DNA from: Pterobdella sp. o SKG-2022
Taxonomy: Eukaryota; Annelida; Clitellata; Hirudinida; Piscicolidae
Direction of reading: 5' to 3'
Length of the DNA: 64,000 bases
Assembly: GCA_964035795.1 (NCBI GenBank)
Contig: OZ038321.1
Location: forward strand, 11,621,093-11,685,092
The position numbers and the translations under genes are program-made. Positions 12,937 to 25,800 of this stretch are shown one piece after another; within the stretch, counting starts at the first letter, position 1; every line of letters starts with the position of its first letter. A model generated the notes under the pieces. It saw only the letters and a program-made list of their open reading frames with translations, made no database searches and was not told where the DNA came from.

Positions 12937-15043
12937 TGTGCATGTGTGTGGGTTTAATGTTGTAAAGATGTTGATTATTTACTCGTTTATTCATTTGATT
13001 AGTAGTTACTTGCACAAGTTATATTTGAATGATAAGTTGAATTCATTAAGGTAATTGCACATCGGTTAACGTTTACGTTGCTCTTCAAGATTTTCAGGGT
13101 TGTAATAACTCACAAGACTTAAGCATATAGTTTTCGATCGTTAATACACTTCTCAAAGCATATCAATAATCAAAGATTTAATTAATTTTCTACCATTATT
13201 TAAAAGGTTTGATTTTCAACTGCTTATAAGGATTTTTAAAATTTACAATTTAAAAGTTCACATTCTCTTATATTATTTTTAGTGTTAAAAAATTTTCACC
13301 TTTCTTAGATTTTAGTCGCGTTAGAGGTAATTATTAGCTTTTAAAAAACGCTTATAAATGTGCCTTATGCTTCCAATTGACTGTTGGCTTCTTTATTTTA
13401 AATTTTCGTTTTTAGAAAAATTACATATTTTGACTTTTTGTATGTTTTTCTTTTCATTTTTGGTTCAGTGTGGTATGATTTTTTGACGTGTAAATCTGTA
13501 ATCCTCAATTTTGAAAGGGCCAAATCATTTTATATTTATTTTTACCAATAATCCGATCCAACTCAACATTTTTTCACTGTTTCAATATATGAAACTTTTG
13601 TATTTACCACTAATAGTAAAGTTCTAATAGTTGAATTTTTAAATTGTATTTAAATGTTAAAAAATAGAAAAATATATTATAAGTCTCATATTATTTTGTG
13701 AATTTATTTACAGTAATCCGACTGGTCTCTCCGAATGTTATTTAATTAAATCATATAAACGCCAGTCATTTAACCGAATCTTTTATATGCTTATTAAAAG
13801 CTTTTATAATAACTTATTAATTTAATTGCCTTTTTTAATTGCATTCAGCATAAAATTTTTTGTAATTTTATATCAATTTTTTATACTTTCTATAATTGGT
13901 TGTTTTCACATTTATATTCATTACCAATGCTAGAAATTATATCATTCATAATGAGTCTTTCTGAGATTCTATTAAGTTATCATTCTAAGTTATTACCTTA
14001 TCTCACAGTGTAAAATCTTTGCTTAGAAAAATAATTTATATACATTTATATGATTTTGAAACATTAATCCTTGATGCAATGCATGGAGTTTGAGCTGAAT
14101 CATGCGTTGACTTTTTGTTGAGTTTGGCAATTTTTTTCATTAGTATTAGTTTTCAATTTATTTTATTTACATTTTTTGATTTTTGTTTGAGTTTTTAAAA
14201 ATGTACATTCCATTGGATAATTTTGAATATTTTGAAATTTTTTTTAGTTGACTTTCTTGAATGCTTGTTTTATCAAGTCTTGACTCAATAGGATCGTCGC
14301 GATTTTTTGTCATTTTGTTCAATTAAAGTTGGTTTCAAAAAATTTTCATATTCACAATCTTAATTTAAAATTTTCTCGATGTAAGCAGAGTATAAAATTA
14401 CAAACCCATCGACGTTCTTGGAATCACATTGGTTGAAGGGACATAAGATTCAGAAACAGATTTCTGCCCCATCTCGTCGACACAAAACATAAACATTAAA
14501 ACAAAGGCTACATTTATTATATTTTTTAACAATAGTTTTGTGTGAAAGCTGTGCACTAGTACATGTTGATCGGAATAAATTTTATAAATCAAGTTATTAA
14601 TACAGAAGTTTACATTAAAAACAGTTCTCCATTATTTCACCAGTATATTTTTTTATATTCAGGAATTGAATATTGAAAATAACCTTTTTACACAGAACAC
14701 CCTATTCTCATCTTTATGATCAAATTCATCTTTTTTACTCTCAGTGATATCCAAAAAATAAGAAGCTTATAATTTTTTGGCGACAACCATAGTTGGTATT
14801 GAATCCAATAAATGACATGAAGGACGCAATAGACACAGACGTTCTAGGCATAATGTTGAAATCCACCTACTCAGCACCCTAGTGCTCAAAACTGATATTT
14901 GGTGGGGCTTCTGCACTTCCAAGGTTCACAAGGTCGAGCAGTATAGGAAAACAGAATTTTAATAAAAGATCTTTAAAAAAATTAATCTGCCACTGCATTT
15001 TTTTCGATACAATCATTAAATGAAATAGCCTTAGAGCTCATAT
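12937..15043. other. AT-rich stretch after the BRICHOS gene; nothing firm
   Basis: Very A+T-rich and mostly without structure. Around 14398-14592 a minus-strand frame has a hydrophobic N-terminal run and ends at a possible GTAATT donor. Around 14830-14960 a short, less A+T-rich patch reads open on the minus strand. I cannot assign either. Confidence 0.4.
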
Positions 15044-15430
15044 TTACAAGACTGGCACCACCTGCGCTATTACCACACTCTTAGGCAAGTTGAAGTTGTA
15101 ACAGTCCCCACTCTTGCATGCCTACTTTTCATCATTTATTTTTGAATATCTTTTTTAATTTCAAAATTAGTTTTGTATTATATTCATAAGAACGACTAAG
15201 TTGTCAGTTATAGGAGTTACTAAAAATGAGTCAGTGCCATAGTGTCATTTTAAGAAGAAAACTCTTGAAACAATGAAGAAAACTGAGAATAAAATGTTGA
15301 TGCTCATCTACACTCATTGGTACGTCACTGCTTAACAAATGCATTGGTGGTCGTGTGCTGTCCTTGCAGCCGCCGTGTAGTGAATAATCAGTGGTGATTC
15401 CTCCAAATATGATTCTACAATGCACCTCAT
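15044..15430 (-). CDS. Possible two exons of a small cysteine-containing secreted (three-finger-like) protein
   Basis: Two minus-strand blocks are compatible in phase: 15430-15324, preceded by a CCTAG acceptor and followed by GTACCA, and 15121-15044, preceded by GTAG and ending in TAA. Joined they read EVHCRIIFGG, then LHGGCKDS, then SSDACKSGDCYNFN and a hydrophobic end SVVIAQVVPVL. The C-x4-C-Y-N ending followed by a hydrophobic tail resembles Ly6/uPAR three-finger proteins with a GPI signal. The earlier cysteines and the signal peptide are not located. A short hydrophobic start (MLIVWLCFF before GTGAGT, about 16.8 kb) is one candidate first exon but does not fit in phase. Chance or a transposon remnant remain possible. 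Confidence 0.25.
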
Positions 15431-16578
15431 CTAGGCAAATATTTCTTATGGTAATCTCTGCTACAACACTTAAATATTTTTAGAATAGGATTTATTAGTT
15501 AATGACATCTAAAGTTATATAAGTCTAATGATCAAATGCATTTCCAATGAGTCTTGAAAAGACAACAGAATTAAATAAATAAAATTATTTCAATATTACT
15601 ACTCTCAAAGCTCTGAGTATTTTAAAACTAAAAGTGAATACAACAACTTATTGATAATGTCAGTTTTTTTCACGTGAATCTTAGCATATTTTTGTTAACT
15701 AACCTTTTTAAGTATATATAACCGTTTGTGTTTTTTAAAAGATTGAATGTTACGTAAGAAACGTATGTTCCAGAAAATAGCGTTGGTTTATTTTAAGAGT
15801 TGGAAATTCTATTTTTGAAGTTAAACAAGTAATTTATTTGTTTTATCAAACTTTTATCACAAACGCATTACCTCCTCTTGCTCATCGCTGACACAGTTTT
15901 AGTTTTAAAATCATGCAATGGCTGAATGCAGTAATGGGTTTAATTGTACAGTCATTAAAGTTTATTTTAATGTTCACCTTCTATTATTGAAGCTTTTCTA
16001 AATATAGCAACTATATTTATTTCAAATCAATTTTTCGATTTTTTGTATATATTAAAAAACTTTTCATTTAAAAAAAAACAAAGATATCTATATAGTTTTA
16101 GTATAATGAGTTGATAGAAAATGTCAAAGTTTTTGCCCATAAACTTTTAACATTTGGTGACACACGAAAAAGGTTGGTTCCACAAAGAAATAATTGATTT
16201 ATGTTTCCAATATAAGGTTGAAAGTCAGTTAAAAAGCTTTAAGCGATTTTGTTAAAGCATATATGTAAATTTTTCATTCATTGCAAATCAAATTAAAATT
16301 TCAATCTAACTGAATTAACTAATTTTTTGCCGATAGTATTTAAAAACGTAATCTTCTTTTTTTCAAGTCATAATCCTATTTATATCATCGATTTAAGCTT
16401 AATTAACTAATAACCCAATTTTCTGTCTAATTTTGAAACAGAGAAAATTTCATTCTTTTAAATTCTTTTTTAAAAAAAGTTAAAACCAAAAGCATATAAA
16501 AAAATGTAATTTAACTAGGAAAACTGTATTTAATTTATGAAAAATTATTCAATAAGAAACAATTTTTTCAACTTTTAC

Positions 16579-16658
16579 TAAGCTTTTTGTGAGTCGAACC
16601 CACATCAAGCATGTTTTCATACATCACTTGATGGTGGCAGTTCGACTACTTAAAGCTT
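16579..16658. repeat. Small fold-back repeat, AAGCTTTT family
   Basis: The left arm reads AAGCTTTTTGTGAGTCGAAC then CCACATCAAG. The right arm, reverse-complemented, reads AAGCTTTAAGTAGTCGAACT and continues to ATCAAGTG. The arms pair imperfectly around a short loop. The same arm sequence occurs at 20389-20560 and bounds the Penelope-like element at 59095-60245. Confidence 0.7.
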
Positions 16659-17728
16659 CATGGCATCTTAATAAATTAGAAAAACGTCATTCATGTTAAA
16701 TAGTTTGTTCAAGGTTTCTAAAGTCATGAATATCGAATAGTTGATGAAGTCATTCACTAACTTCTGATGCTGCTGACTCACGAAGAAACACAACCACACT
16801 ATTAACATATTCGCAGACTTACACTCTTATTTAAGCATTCTTGAACATTATTTCATGCTTTAAAAAATGAAATAGTAAAGATTCGGAAAACACTGAAAAT
16901 ATTAATCTTGATCAAGATATTCAAAAGTGCGTATGATGAAAAGCACTTGAGAACATAAGCGGGAAGAGTGGTGCTAAAGGAAGTAGGACATAAAGTTGGT
17001 AGAAATGAGATAAATTGATTTAAGCAGGTGTAGTAGAATAAAAATATGCCAGAGGATTTATCGTTCTTTGTAAACGAACATTTAGGAAAGTGGAAACAAT
17101 GAAAGGCTAATGAAATCGATATTGGATATTTTGTAAATAACTTTGTTTAAATTTACTAATCCTTTTACGCTCTATACACGAGTCATACACAAGTGGACAT
17201 GTTTTATATTATGAATGCTAACTAAATTATTTGAACTGTGAAATGAACTAAAAATAATTTAATAAAACATTTCTTTTAATAACTTCATTGCTAATTATGA
17301 TAATCATCCATTTCATACAATTTCAATTTTCAGACGAACTTTGAACGTTGTATTTAAAATTACCAATACACCTACTCGATTTGAGCTATTTGCGTGTATG
17401 CAATTAGTGGCGAAATTAATTAACGCATGTGAGCAACAGTTGCAGCCTCTTTATAAGCTTCGCTTCGACACATTCGCCCATCTCTGCTTTTCCATTTGAT
17501 CTGGAACTCTCCTGCCATGTATGCTTTCAGTTTTTGAATTATTTGTAAATATATTTTATTTTCCTATCAAATGTTTTTACAATTCTCAAAAGATTTGCAA
17601 AATTTTTTGCAATAAAAATTTTTTATGCGTATTTTATACAGACTAAGCAATCATGAGCTTAGAACAAAGTTCTCTATTTATTTTGATTATTTCACAGCAC
17701 TTATTGACATCTTACGAAGTGCCCCAAA
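16659..17728. other. Upstream region of the zinc-finger gene
   Basis: Mostly A+T-rich without genes. A relatively G+C-rich patch at about 17440-17520 contains TTTATAAG near 17450 and could be a core promoter for the plus-strand zinc-finger gene. A possible 3' splice site (TATTTCACAG, ending near 17698) lies just before the gene's ATG, so a 5' untranslated exon is possible. Confidence 0.35.
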
Positions 17729-18511
17729 ATGATTTCTAACAACATATCGAAAACTCTGGAAGTTTTTAAAACGTATTACTACTGCCCCAACTGCAAATAC
17801 TCGACTGATCGCAAGAACAACCTCAAACGGCATCTGTCCACAATGCATGAAAGCAGCCCGAAGGTTCTGGAGTGTTGTGGAGTGAACTTCGTGGACAAAT
17901 CTTCTTTGAAGGAGCATGTGAGTTATTGTCATGCCACCAAAGGATACACTTGTTTAGTCTGCCAAAAAAGATTTTCAAGGAAAGCTCTGTTGAAGAGACA
18001 CAGTGTTATTCATGACCAGAGTCGATCTCTCAAATGCCACTCTTGTGATTATTCTACTTGTCACAAGAGCAACTTGGACAGACACTCAAAAAAGCATAGC
18101 AATTTCAACCATCATCAAAATCGGTCTTTTTATTCCCCTCACTTAAAAGGGCAAGTCCAAAGATTGAATTCTTTTTGTTCATATTTAAGCTGTAGCAATC
18201 AGAGTGTTGAGAGTGAAAACTGCTTGTTGCCTGTAAAAACAAAGCTTTTTGAATCAAGAAACTTGTACAAGCCCAACATCATAACCACACCATCTCATGA
18301 TGCGTACGACAAGGAAAACAATGTGGCAAGCCTTCAGAACCCCTTGGTTCCAGTTAACTTTGCCAGCTCTGTACGGATGGGGCATGAATTCTTGTTTACC
18401 TTCCCTTTCGACAAAACCCATGACGAATACTTGAAATCCTTCTTTATGAAACAATTCTTTTTCATTTATTTAACTTATTACAACTACTTTTGCAAGAATT
18501 ATGCCAAGTAA
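17729..18511 (+). CDS. C2H2 zinc-finger protein, 260 residues
   Basis: A single open frame encodes four tandem C2H2 units within residues about 17-125. Finger 1 (YYCPNC ... HLSTMH), finger 3 (YTCLVC ... HSVIH) and finger 4 (LKCHSC ... HSKKH) keep all metal ligands. Finger 2 (ECCGVNF ... HVSYCH) has its first two cysteines adjacent instead of C-x2-C, so it may be degenerate. Fingers 1 and 4 are of the KYST/DYST type common in DNA-binding arrays. The C-terminal half has no domain I recognise and ends in an aromatic-rich tail. A nuclear DNA-binding role is inferred from the family. Whether the coding region is really one exon is unknown; the tail could be readthrough into an intron. Confidence 0.85.
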   Translation: MISNNISKTLEVFKTYYYCPNCKYSTDRKNNLKRHLSTMHESSPKVLECCGVNFVDKSSLKEHVSYCHATKGYTCLVCQKRFSRKALLKRHSVIHDQSRSLKCHSCDYSTCHKSNLDRHSKKHSNFNHHQNRSFYSPHLKGQVQRLNSFCSYLSCSNQSVESENCLLPVKTKLFESRNLYKPNIITTPSHDAYDKENNVASLQNPLVPVNFASSVRMGHEFLFTFPFDKTHDEYLKSFFMKQFFFIYLTYYNYFCKNYAK

Positions 18512-19551
18512 TTTCTCACTGTAGTTTGCTTGTGGCAAACCTATTGAATTTCATCTATTTTGCAGCTTGTTTTAAGAAGATTGATGTTTAGTGGGTGTTA
18601 TTTTAATGACTAGTGAAACTTATTCTCTTATGTATGTTCTGTTAATTTTTTAGTTCATTAATAACTTTTAGTTTTTCATAAAACAACTTTGAGGAGTTTG
18701 ATAGATATTTTTGATGGTTTTCCATCCTATGTGTTATACACTATTTGAGAGTTTGATTTTTATTCAGATACAAACTATTCGCTTATTAAGATATTTCGCT
18801 TATTAATGATATTTCATTCATTAAGAGTATATAAATGTTAATTATTTACATACATCAATATAAAAAAGTGTCTAATAAACATTTTGGCATTTAAAATATT
18901 ATAAAAGTTTCCAAATAGAATCGACTGATATTTTAGGGAAAAGTTGAATATAAAAATTAACCGAAAAAAAGTTCAATTCTCAAAAAAGGCAGTTTTATAA
19001 ATCTTAAAATAAAATATAATACTCATTATCAAAATAAACTAGCATCGCAACGATTATAAGGAGTGTTACTAACAGACCTGCAGCTAAACAACTAACAGTA
19101 AAGCATAAGTACTGCGGCGTGAGTACATTCTACAAAGGCTATGAACGCGCTATGACCCTTATTGATGCAACCTAAAAACAACAACTAGCAATATATTCCA
19201 ATCATAAGCTTTCTGAAATCTTCTATCACAAAATCACAAAATGGACGATTTATTGAAGTTTTGTATATTGATAAATGTATGCTTCAAGCTAGACCAATAT
19301 AACGCAAAAATACTGTTCTTTTCAATAACGATAAAATTGTTTTCTGTGCTGAAAATATATTAAAAACTGTGAAGCGTTTCAAATATTTCTATAAAAAATT
19401 TTTAAAAATGAAATTTTGTTTTCAAAAATAAAACCAGAAATTCTCTACACCAACTAACCAACATTTTAAATATCTTACTAGCATGCAATTATTTAGAATT
19501 TTTCTAACTAATAATTTTGATAAACCCATTTAAAAACTCCGTAACAACAAA
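18512..19551. other. Intergenic, no gene seen
   Basis: A+T-rich. A short direct repeat built on TTCGCTTATTAA-like units lies near 18777-18815. No domain or splice-supported coding was found between the zinc-finger gene and the 3' end of the UNC93 gene. Confidence 0.5.
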
Positions 19552-22500
19552 TCAACTGAGTTCAGACTGTCTAAAGACGTTTCTGGTTTCTCCCAGGTGG
19601 ATGGGCGGGTTCACCACAACAGTCCCCTCGAACCTGCGCACGTTGTACTCTAACACTACGTATGAGAGCACCGCAGCAGTCAAAAGAGTTATCATAAAAT
19701 ATAACTTCATTGATGTCCCTACAAAAATACTCATAGAAAAAGCCAGTGAAGCTCCGAAAGATTGCAGCATTCTGACGTTCTCGAAGGCAGTTTCATGCTC
19801 GCTTTCCTCACAACACAAGCTCACCAGACCTGCCGCGTTTCAATCGTTTCAAAAAATATTAAGAACAATTTAGCTAGTTTAATTTATTTTTGATGAGCAT
19901 TTTATTCAAATAGTAAATAATATGTCAAAATCAGAGTAAAATTTTTTTAAATTTAATTTAAATTCGAAGTTATTGTAAGTTTTTATTGGATGAAATGGGA
20001 TAATATGGGCGAAAACAGTTTCCGATTGAATCATAATGGCTCACAGTTGCAATGGCTTTGCCAAATAGCATTGCAGATTCCCCAACAGGCGGATATTATG
20101 TAGAACAAAGGCATAAGATTTCTATCGGGAATCCATACTAACAAACCGACCATTAAAGTCAAGTTCATTATGCAGGCTAGTCCAAGCAGCACCTTAGTTG
20201 CAAACAAAATGCTTGCCATAAGTATCATTTATTTAAACATCACTTTTCAGTCATTTATTATTTCAAAGTTTTTTCCATTTATTTCATAAATGGATTGACA
20301 TTTTTTTTAGCACATGCTTAATATTTAAAAATGGAAAAACATGAAAAATGCATACATAAATTTAAAAAAATAAAACCAAACAGTTATAAAAACGATTTTC
20401 TCAAACACTTTTATTAACTGGATAATAGCACGAAGCTTTTTGTAAGTTGAACCCACATTATCATGTATATAATTTCTTTTATACTTGATAATGTGGGTTC
20501 AACTTACGAAAAACTTCTTGTTATAAGTCAATTAATAAAAGTGTTTGATAAAATCGTTTTTTGTTATTAGGCTAGTTTAGTTAATCATTATAAACAGTTA
20601 TAATAAAAAATTTTTCCATAGTTTTGATCCGATGCAAACCTCTCTGGGAATCCATTTGAAGAAGATGCCCACGAAAAATGAAGTGGCGATGTTGGAAGAT
20701 CCAAGCACCAGCATGTTGTATCCTATGTACTGCATACCCAGGGAGCATGCCACGTACGACTAGTTCCAATGGCATTTAAATGTAATTTATTTTAATTTTA
20801 AAAGTTTATATAATTATATTCAAAATCTTGTTGAAATAACTTAGAAATTTTCAATTTACCGTTGAATAAAATTTTTCATGAAAAGCCATAAAAGTAAACA
20901 TATAAGGAAATGAATACGCACTTTGGTGTAATCAGCAGTTATGAAAGCTTGCTCAAAACCAATAAAAACCAAAAGAAACGACAAATAAAAAAATTTCTTT
21001 CTATTTTTCAACAATTTTATGTTTTTTGCGACGTTCTGAAAAATAAATTTTCTTAATGGACCCATTCAAATTAATAAAATCAAATATCTTCCACAAACCA
21101 AAAATTTGAAAGTTTCCAAAGAACTTTTAACACGTCCTAAAAAAATGAAGCACACTAAGAATCCTGCCACAGCCAGAACCAGGTAGATTATTAACAACTT
21201 CAAGATCAAAGGCGAAACTACAGTTACTGTGAATGTGATTATGTTGTGCAGTGTTCAAAAGGAAATAAAATTTACATGATATTCAAATGACTTTTTCCAT
21301 TTATATAATTAAAATTGAAGTATTTCTAATAATGATACTTTGTTAAAAAAACAAGGTAGAACAAAATTTTATTTGAATCTACAAAGCTTTTTTTACTTTT
21401 CGTAATTGATAATTTTACCTTATGAAAGCTTCGTACATTCAAAATAAATAGTAAAAACAGCGTTTTTTCATTTATACACTTGATGCAGGCTCCACAAATC
21501 ACAATGAGCAAACTACCGAAACACATGGCCTCCATTTATTAGACTTATTTCATTATGTATGTTTCTCTTACGAAAAGCTTTATACATTCAAAATAGAAAT
21601 TTGTAACAGCATTTTTTCATTTGTACAATTAATACATGCTCCACAAATCACAGTATACCTACTTGGCAGAGATGATTCTGATGTGAAGTTAGTGTCAACA
21701 ACGTCATATATGCCACAAGTAGCCAAATACGGTCCTTCACCAATGTTTATCATTTTCTCTTTGAGGGGTTCTAAAGAAATCTTGGATCCAGCCAAAAATA
21801 TTGAAGATAAAATATTTCCCCATATATGTGACGTCTGAAAAATTCCAAAAAAAATGGCATTAAACTTCAGTTGTCTTGAAATTTCTTTAGAAAATGGCGA
21901 GGTTTCTTTGTAGCAAGGTTTTTTAATGTTTTCTTTTGTTTTTGTTTTTGCCAAACCTTTCATATATGAAACTTGCGCACTCCAAGCTAAAGTCTGTCCG
22001 AATCCCACACAAACGGAACTAGGCACCAAAGTGTAAATATGAGGCCAAAAATTAGCAATCAACCAAATGAGATATGAAACAAAAGCAACCACGATTGCCC
22101 ACTTTGAGGTCAGTCGATGAACCAAAGCTGGAGCGCAAAAACAGGTTCCAAACATGGCTATGTGCATGCATGACAGCGATATATATCCCAACCTTTGGAG
22201 AAAATTTATAAGAGTTTTTAATAGGATTTGCTAATGCAATTTCCAACTATAATACCTTCTAGCAGAATGGAAACTTGTTTGTAGGTTTTGAATTGGACGA
22301 AATGAAGTGAACATCAAGAGAAAACTCAATGATAACACTGCAAGATTTTTGTACATGGACGGTCTAACGCACTTATTTTTAGAAGTAGTTTTATTTTCAA
22401 GCCTTTGAGTGTGAACTTCTTCAAATTGTTTTGGATCTTTCTCTATAGTGCTTACTTCTTCATATGATGTTCTAGAGGGAGAAGAGAGGCAGTATATTGG

Positions 22501-22801
22501 GTCTGTGGTTTTGCTCGAAGGTTCATCGTCAAGCTGAGTGGCAGCAGTGTAGCTTGACTTGCGCTCACTTCTTCTACTGAACATTTAGATTTTATAAAAA
22601 TTCAATTTATAAATTTGTATTCATTTAAAAAACAGTAAACACTAACTTTTTATCAGTGATAATTATTTCTTTAGCGGGAGAGCTTCTTTTGAAGCTGCCA
22701 TTTAGAAACCGTGTTTGTGTAGCAAAAAGATATGAGAATCTACGTGGGCGATGTAAATTGAATTCGAATTGCTTAGTCAGATCCCACGGTGAAAGCGACA
22801 T
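19552..22801 (-). CDS. UNC93-family membrane protein, eight exons
   Basis: Exons 22801-22647, 22576-22256, 22192-21663, 21226-21132, 21035-20922, 20759-20640, 20192-20045 and 19829-19552 join in phase to about 586 residues. The first ~130 residues are a polar cytosolic N-terminus, longer than in vertebrate UNC93A. Helices follow with family hallmarks: YKNLAVLSLSFLLMFTSF then IQNLQTS, LGYISLSCMH, TLAWSAQVSYM, IFFGIFQTSHIWGN, then the central block GFEQAFITADYTK spliced to SYVACSLGMQYIGYN, and SACWGICNAIWQ with ENVRMLQSFGASLAF near the end. UNC93 proteins are major-facilitator-like membrane proteins. Worm UNC-93 regulates a two-pore potassium channel and UNC93B1 traffics Toll-like receptors. 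The match is to the UNC93A-like group; the substrate is unknown. The upstream ATG at 22801 is chosen over one at 22584 because its exon ends at GTTAGT in the required phase. Confidence 0.92.
20389..20560. repeat. Long fold-back (inverted repeat) element in an UNC93 intron
   Basis: Two arms of about 80 bp, roughly 85% alike by eye, form a near-perfect hairpin with a short loop. The left arm starts AAAACGATTTTCTCAAACAC and the right arm, reverse-complemented, AAAACGATTTTATCAAACAC. Both contain GTAAGTTGAACCCACATTAT. It lies between the exons ending at 20192 and 20640, so it would be transcribed as a hairpin. It shares its inner arm with 16579-16658 and with the ends of the Penelope-like element. 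Confidence 0.85.
21420..21660. repeat. Local duplication beside an UNC93 exon
   Basis: About 95 bp at 21567-21660 repeats at 21420-21515. Shared blocks include TACATTCAAAATA, the CATTTTTTCATTT / GTTTTTTCATTT pair and GCTCCACAAATCACA. The right copy overlaps the 5' splice-site end of UNC93 exon 3; the left copy lies inside the following intron. Confidence 0.7.
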
Positions 22802-25800
22802 TTAATGATCTGAAGAAATGTGGCAATCATTTAAATCTCCATGTTTTAATGTTTATCTCTGCAAAATATTTGATGATTCAATAGTTTTTCTATTATAAAA
22901 ATGCTTACATTTATTTGGTCAACAAAAGAGCTTTTCATTTATTTTCCATACAATTTCTTCTCAAACACACAAGGATGCGGCATTTAAGGGACTTTAAAGG
23001 CTTCATTATGACAGTTTTGTTAATCTTCCTATAGAAGGTGATTTGTGTGTTTCACTTCCAAAAATCTTTATAGTTTAAAAGGGTTAAAGAAACTTCAGAA
23101 GCTATCTGAAATGAATATTATTTTCTATATATTAGCATCTTTGTCGAAATATCTATAAAACCTTTCAAATTATTTAACCGTCAAAACATATAAAAAGCAT
23201 TACATCTAATTCTATTATCACTCACTGTCGCATTGTTGGTTTTATTAACCTCCGCTCTCTTCTTGGAATCTCACTCTGCATTAAGCACAGGCAACCAACA
23301 CATACATCCATGTCGTATGCACTGCGTACGTTTTAAAAAACAAAATATATTTGTAGAAATTAATTTCAAAACTAATTTTAATTAAGCTAATGGTACATTT
23401 ATAAATTATTCAATGGAATTTTCCTTTGAGCATTATATTTTTGACTTTATGTAAAATTTAATATATTTTTTAATGTGACTTTTACAAAAAAAATGAGTCT
23501 CATCAGTTTCAATAACTATTATGAAACGACCAACAAAACTCAAAGAGAACTCGAGTTTAAAGAACCTTCATCAAAATCTTATTTTAAAACGATCAGTTCA
23601 AATGGTCAATAAAAATTCAAAAAAGGCTTAAATTTATCCCACTCTAAAAATCTTTTGGAAACTTTTAAATGGAGCTTAAAACATTTATTTAATTAAAAAA
23701 TTCTTCACAAACCGTCGAAAGTTTTGTTAAAAATAACTCGAAAAAAGTGAAAAAATTAACTAAGGGTCCCAGTCTTAAATTGAACCTTTAATTAAATTCA
23801 ATTTTTTTCAATGCCAAAAAAAAACTAAATGAGTCAACTTCAATTCTCTTCATTGTATTTCCACCTATAAAACTGCAAATAACTCTTCATGCCACTACAG
23901 ATGTGTCAAAATAAAAGAACCGTTTTGGCCAACGAAAAAATTAAGATATGTGCAATGTAAAATATAACAAAAATTATGTGAAAGACATCAGATACTTCTC
24001 TGTTAGAGCAAGACGAAAAGTTATGGCAACACGTTCAAACATGATTTTTGTGAAGAATCATTTTTTTGATTTTCCTAAATAAAAAAATATATTGCGCATT
24101 ATACAGACATCAACTTCAAGACCCTTTCTCAATAAAATGAAATAATTTAAAAAAGAAAATGGTCTGTTTATGACGGGTATGAGCGTAGAGCAAAGTTTGC
24201 GACGTTGTAGGGTTGATGGATGTGAGTCTTCTTGAAGATCATAGAGCTTCGTATTGAACAAATAAATTTTTTAATATCTCATTTCCTCTTCTATCACTCA
24301 CTGTTGAGTTCAAAACCTTTGCATTAAAAAATTTTGTGCAAAATAACTTGACCTACGATTCAAATGAATGATAAACATTTTTCATCATAAGTTAAACATA
24401 TAATAAATAGAAAACTAACTTTATATATTTTTGTTTTGATTGAATGATACTGCTTTAATAGTGTTCTCGATCAATTTTCATTTAGGCTCCCTTCATTACA
24501 AACATTTTTTTTAAATTTAAGTTTTTTAAAGTTTGAAAGACATTATGACAAATAACTCCGTTTAGAATGTCACAAGTGACAAATAACTGGGTTTTTGGAA
24601 GACATCATCGAACATGCAAAAAAAGTTGAGTATTATTTAAAATTCAGTAATTTTTTCATATACAACTTTAACTTTAAAACTACCATTTTTTGCTTTACTT
24701 TCAATTTAACTATGCTTTTACAGCAAGTTTTATTGCTTAAAGTTATTAAAAACTAAAAAGAAATTCAAAATAAAATAAAATAAAAACTATTGAAGCAACT
24801 GGAGGTTTGCTTGAAAACTCCACAATCTTTTTGTGCATCATCAAATGATTAATATTTAATCAGACAGTCAAAATAAAATTAATCAAACACAATCGTTCAC
24901 AGAAATTATTTAGGAAAAATTTGATCACTTCATACAAATACCATGTGGTTGAACCACTGTGCTCACCTCAATTCTGCAAATTTTACCTTATAATCAGCAG
25001 GGAACAAATTATTTTTTATTCAAAACAAATCGTTGACAAGATTTTTCAATTTGAAAAAAAGGAAAAATTATCATATAAGAAAACAACTATTTCAAAACAA
25101 AAATAGACTGGATTATCAAAGTATACGCATCTAAAGTAGAAACACCCTCAAAACTTCGTGATCAACTCCCACTCTGGCATGCAAACAGTTCATATAGAAC
25201 TTTTTTGAACGTTATGATTTGAGCCGAAACTTCCTACAGTGTTCACAATTAGAAATCAAGACCACATTAACCCATCAGCCATTCAGTGTGAAAAGTAATT
25301 AAAAAATTTGTATGGTAGTTTTCGAATAGGTCTACTCTGCTGTGAACTGGGTGGTTTTTGATTTCTATGAATAGGGCAAGAAAAGTTGGTTTTTTAAAAA
25401 TCTGATTATGTCTTTTATTGTATAAATCTTTCAAAAATCTTTGAAGTCACTGTATTCTTAGTTATTCAAAGTTGACTACTTAACAAAAGCAGTTATCAAA
25501 TGCTATTTTGAATAAATTTAATTAAAAGAAATTTTGTTTTAATTAATTTTAAATGGTTATAGATAAGAATACAAATTAATTCTAATGAATATTTGTTAAT
25601 TCAACCTTCAAAACATTCTTGTGCAAGAGCCTTACACTGGACCTCCAACTTCAAGCAGGAAGGTCCCTTATTATGACCCACACATATCATCGTTGCATAA
25701 CAAACACACAGATTAAATCTTATTTATTAATGTTGTTGCACTCACGCGTGCAGACCTAATGTTTCCTGTAGGTGATCAATCAGTTGATGGTGGAAGGTTT

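Noticed and set aside
14830..14960. Less A+T-rich minus-strand block reading LLDLVNLGSAEAPPNISF
   Set aside because: Stops in the middle, no splice partners, no recognisable family; could be repeat debris, too weak to call.
22052..22584. Separate small proteins starting at Met codons inside the UNC93 exons (for example at 22584)
   Set aside because: Splice-phase analysis joins these frames into one UNC93 protein starting at 22801.
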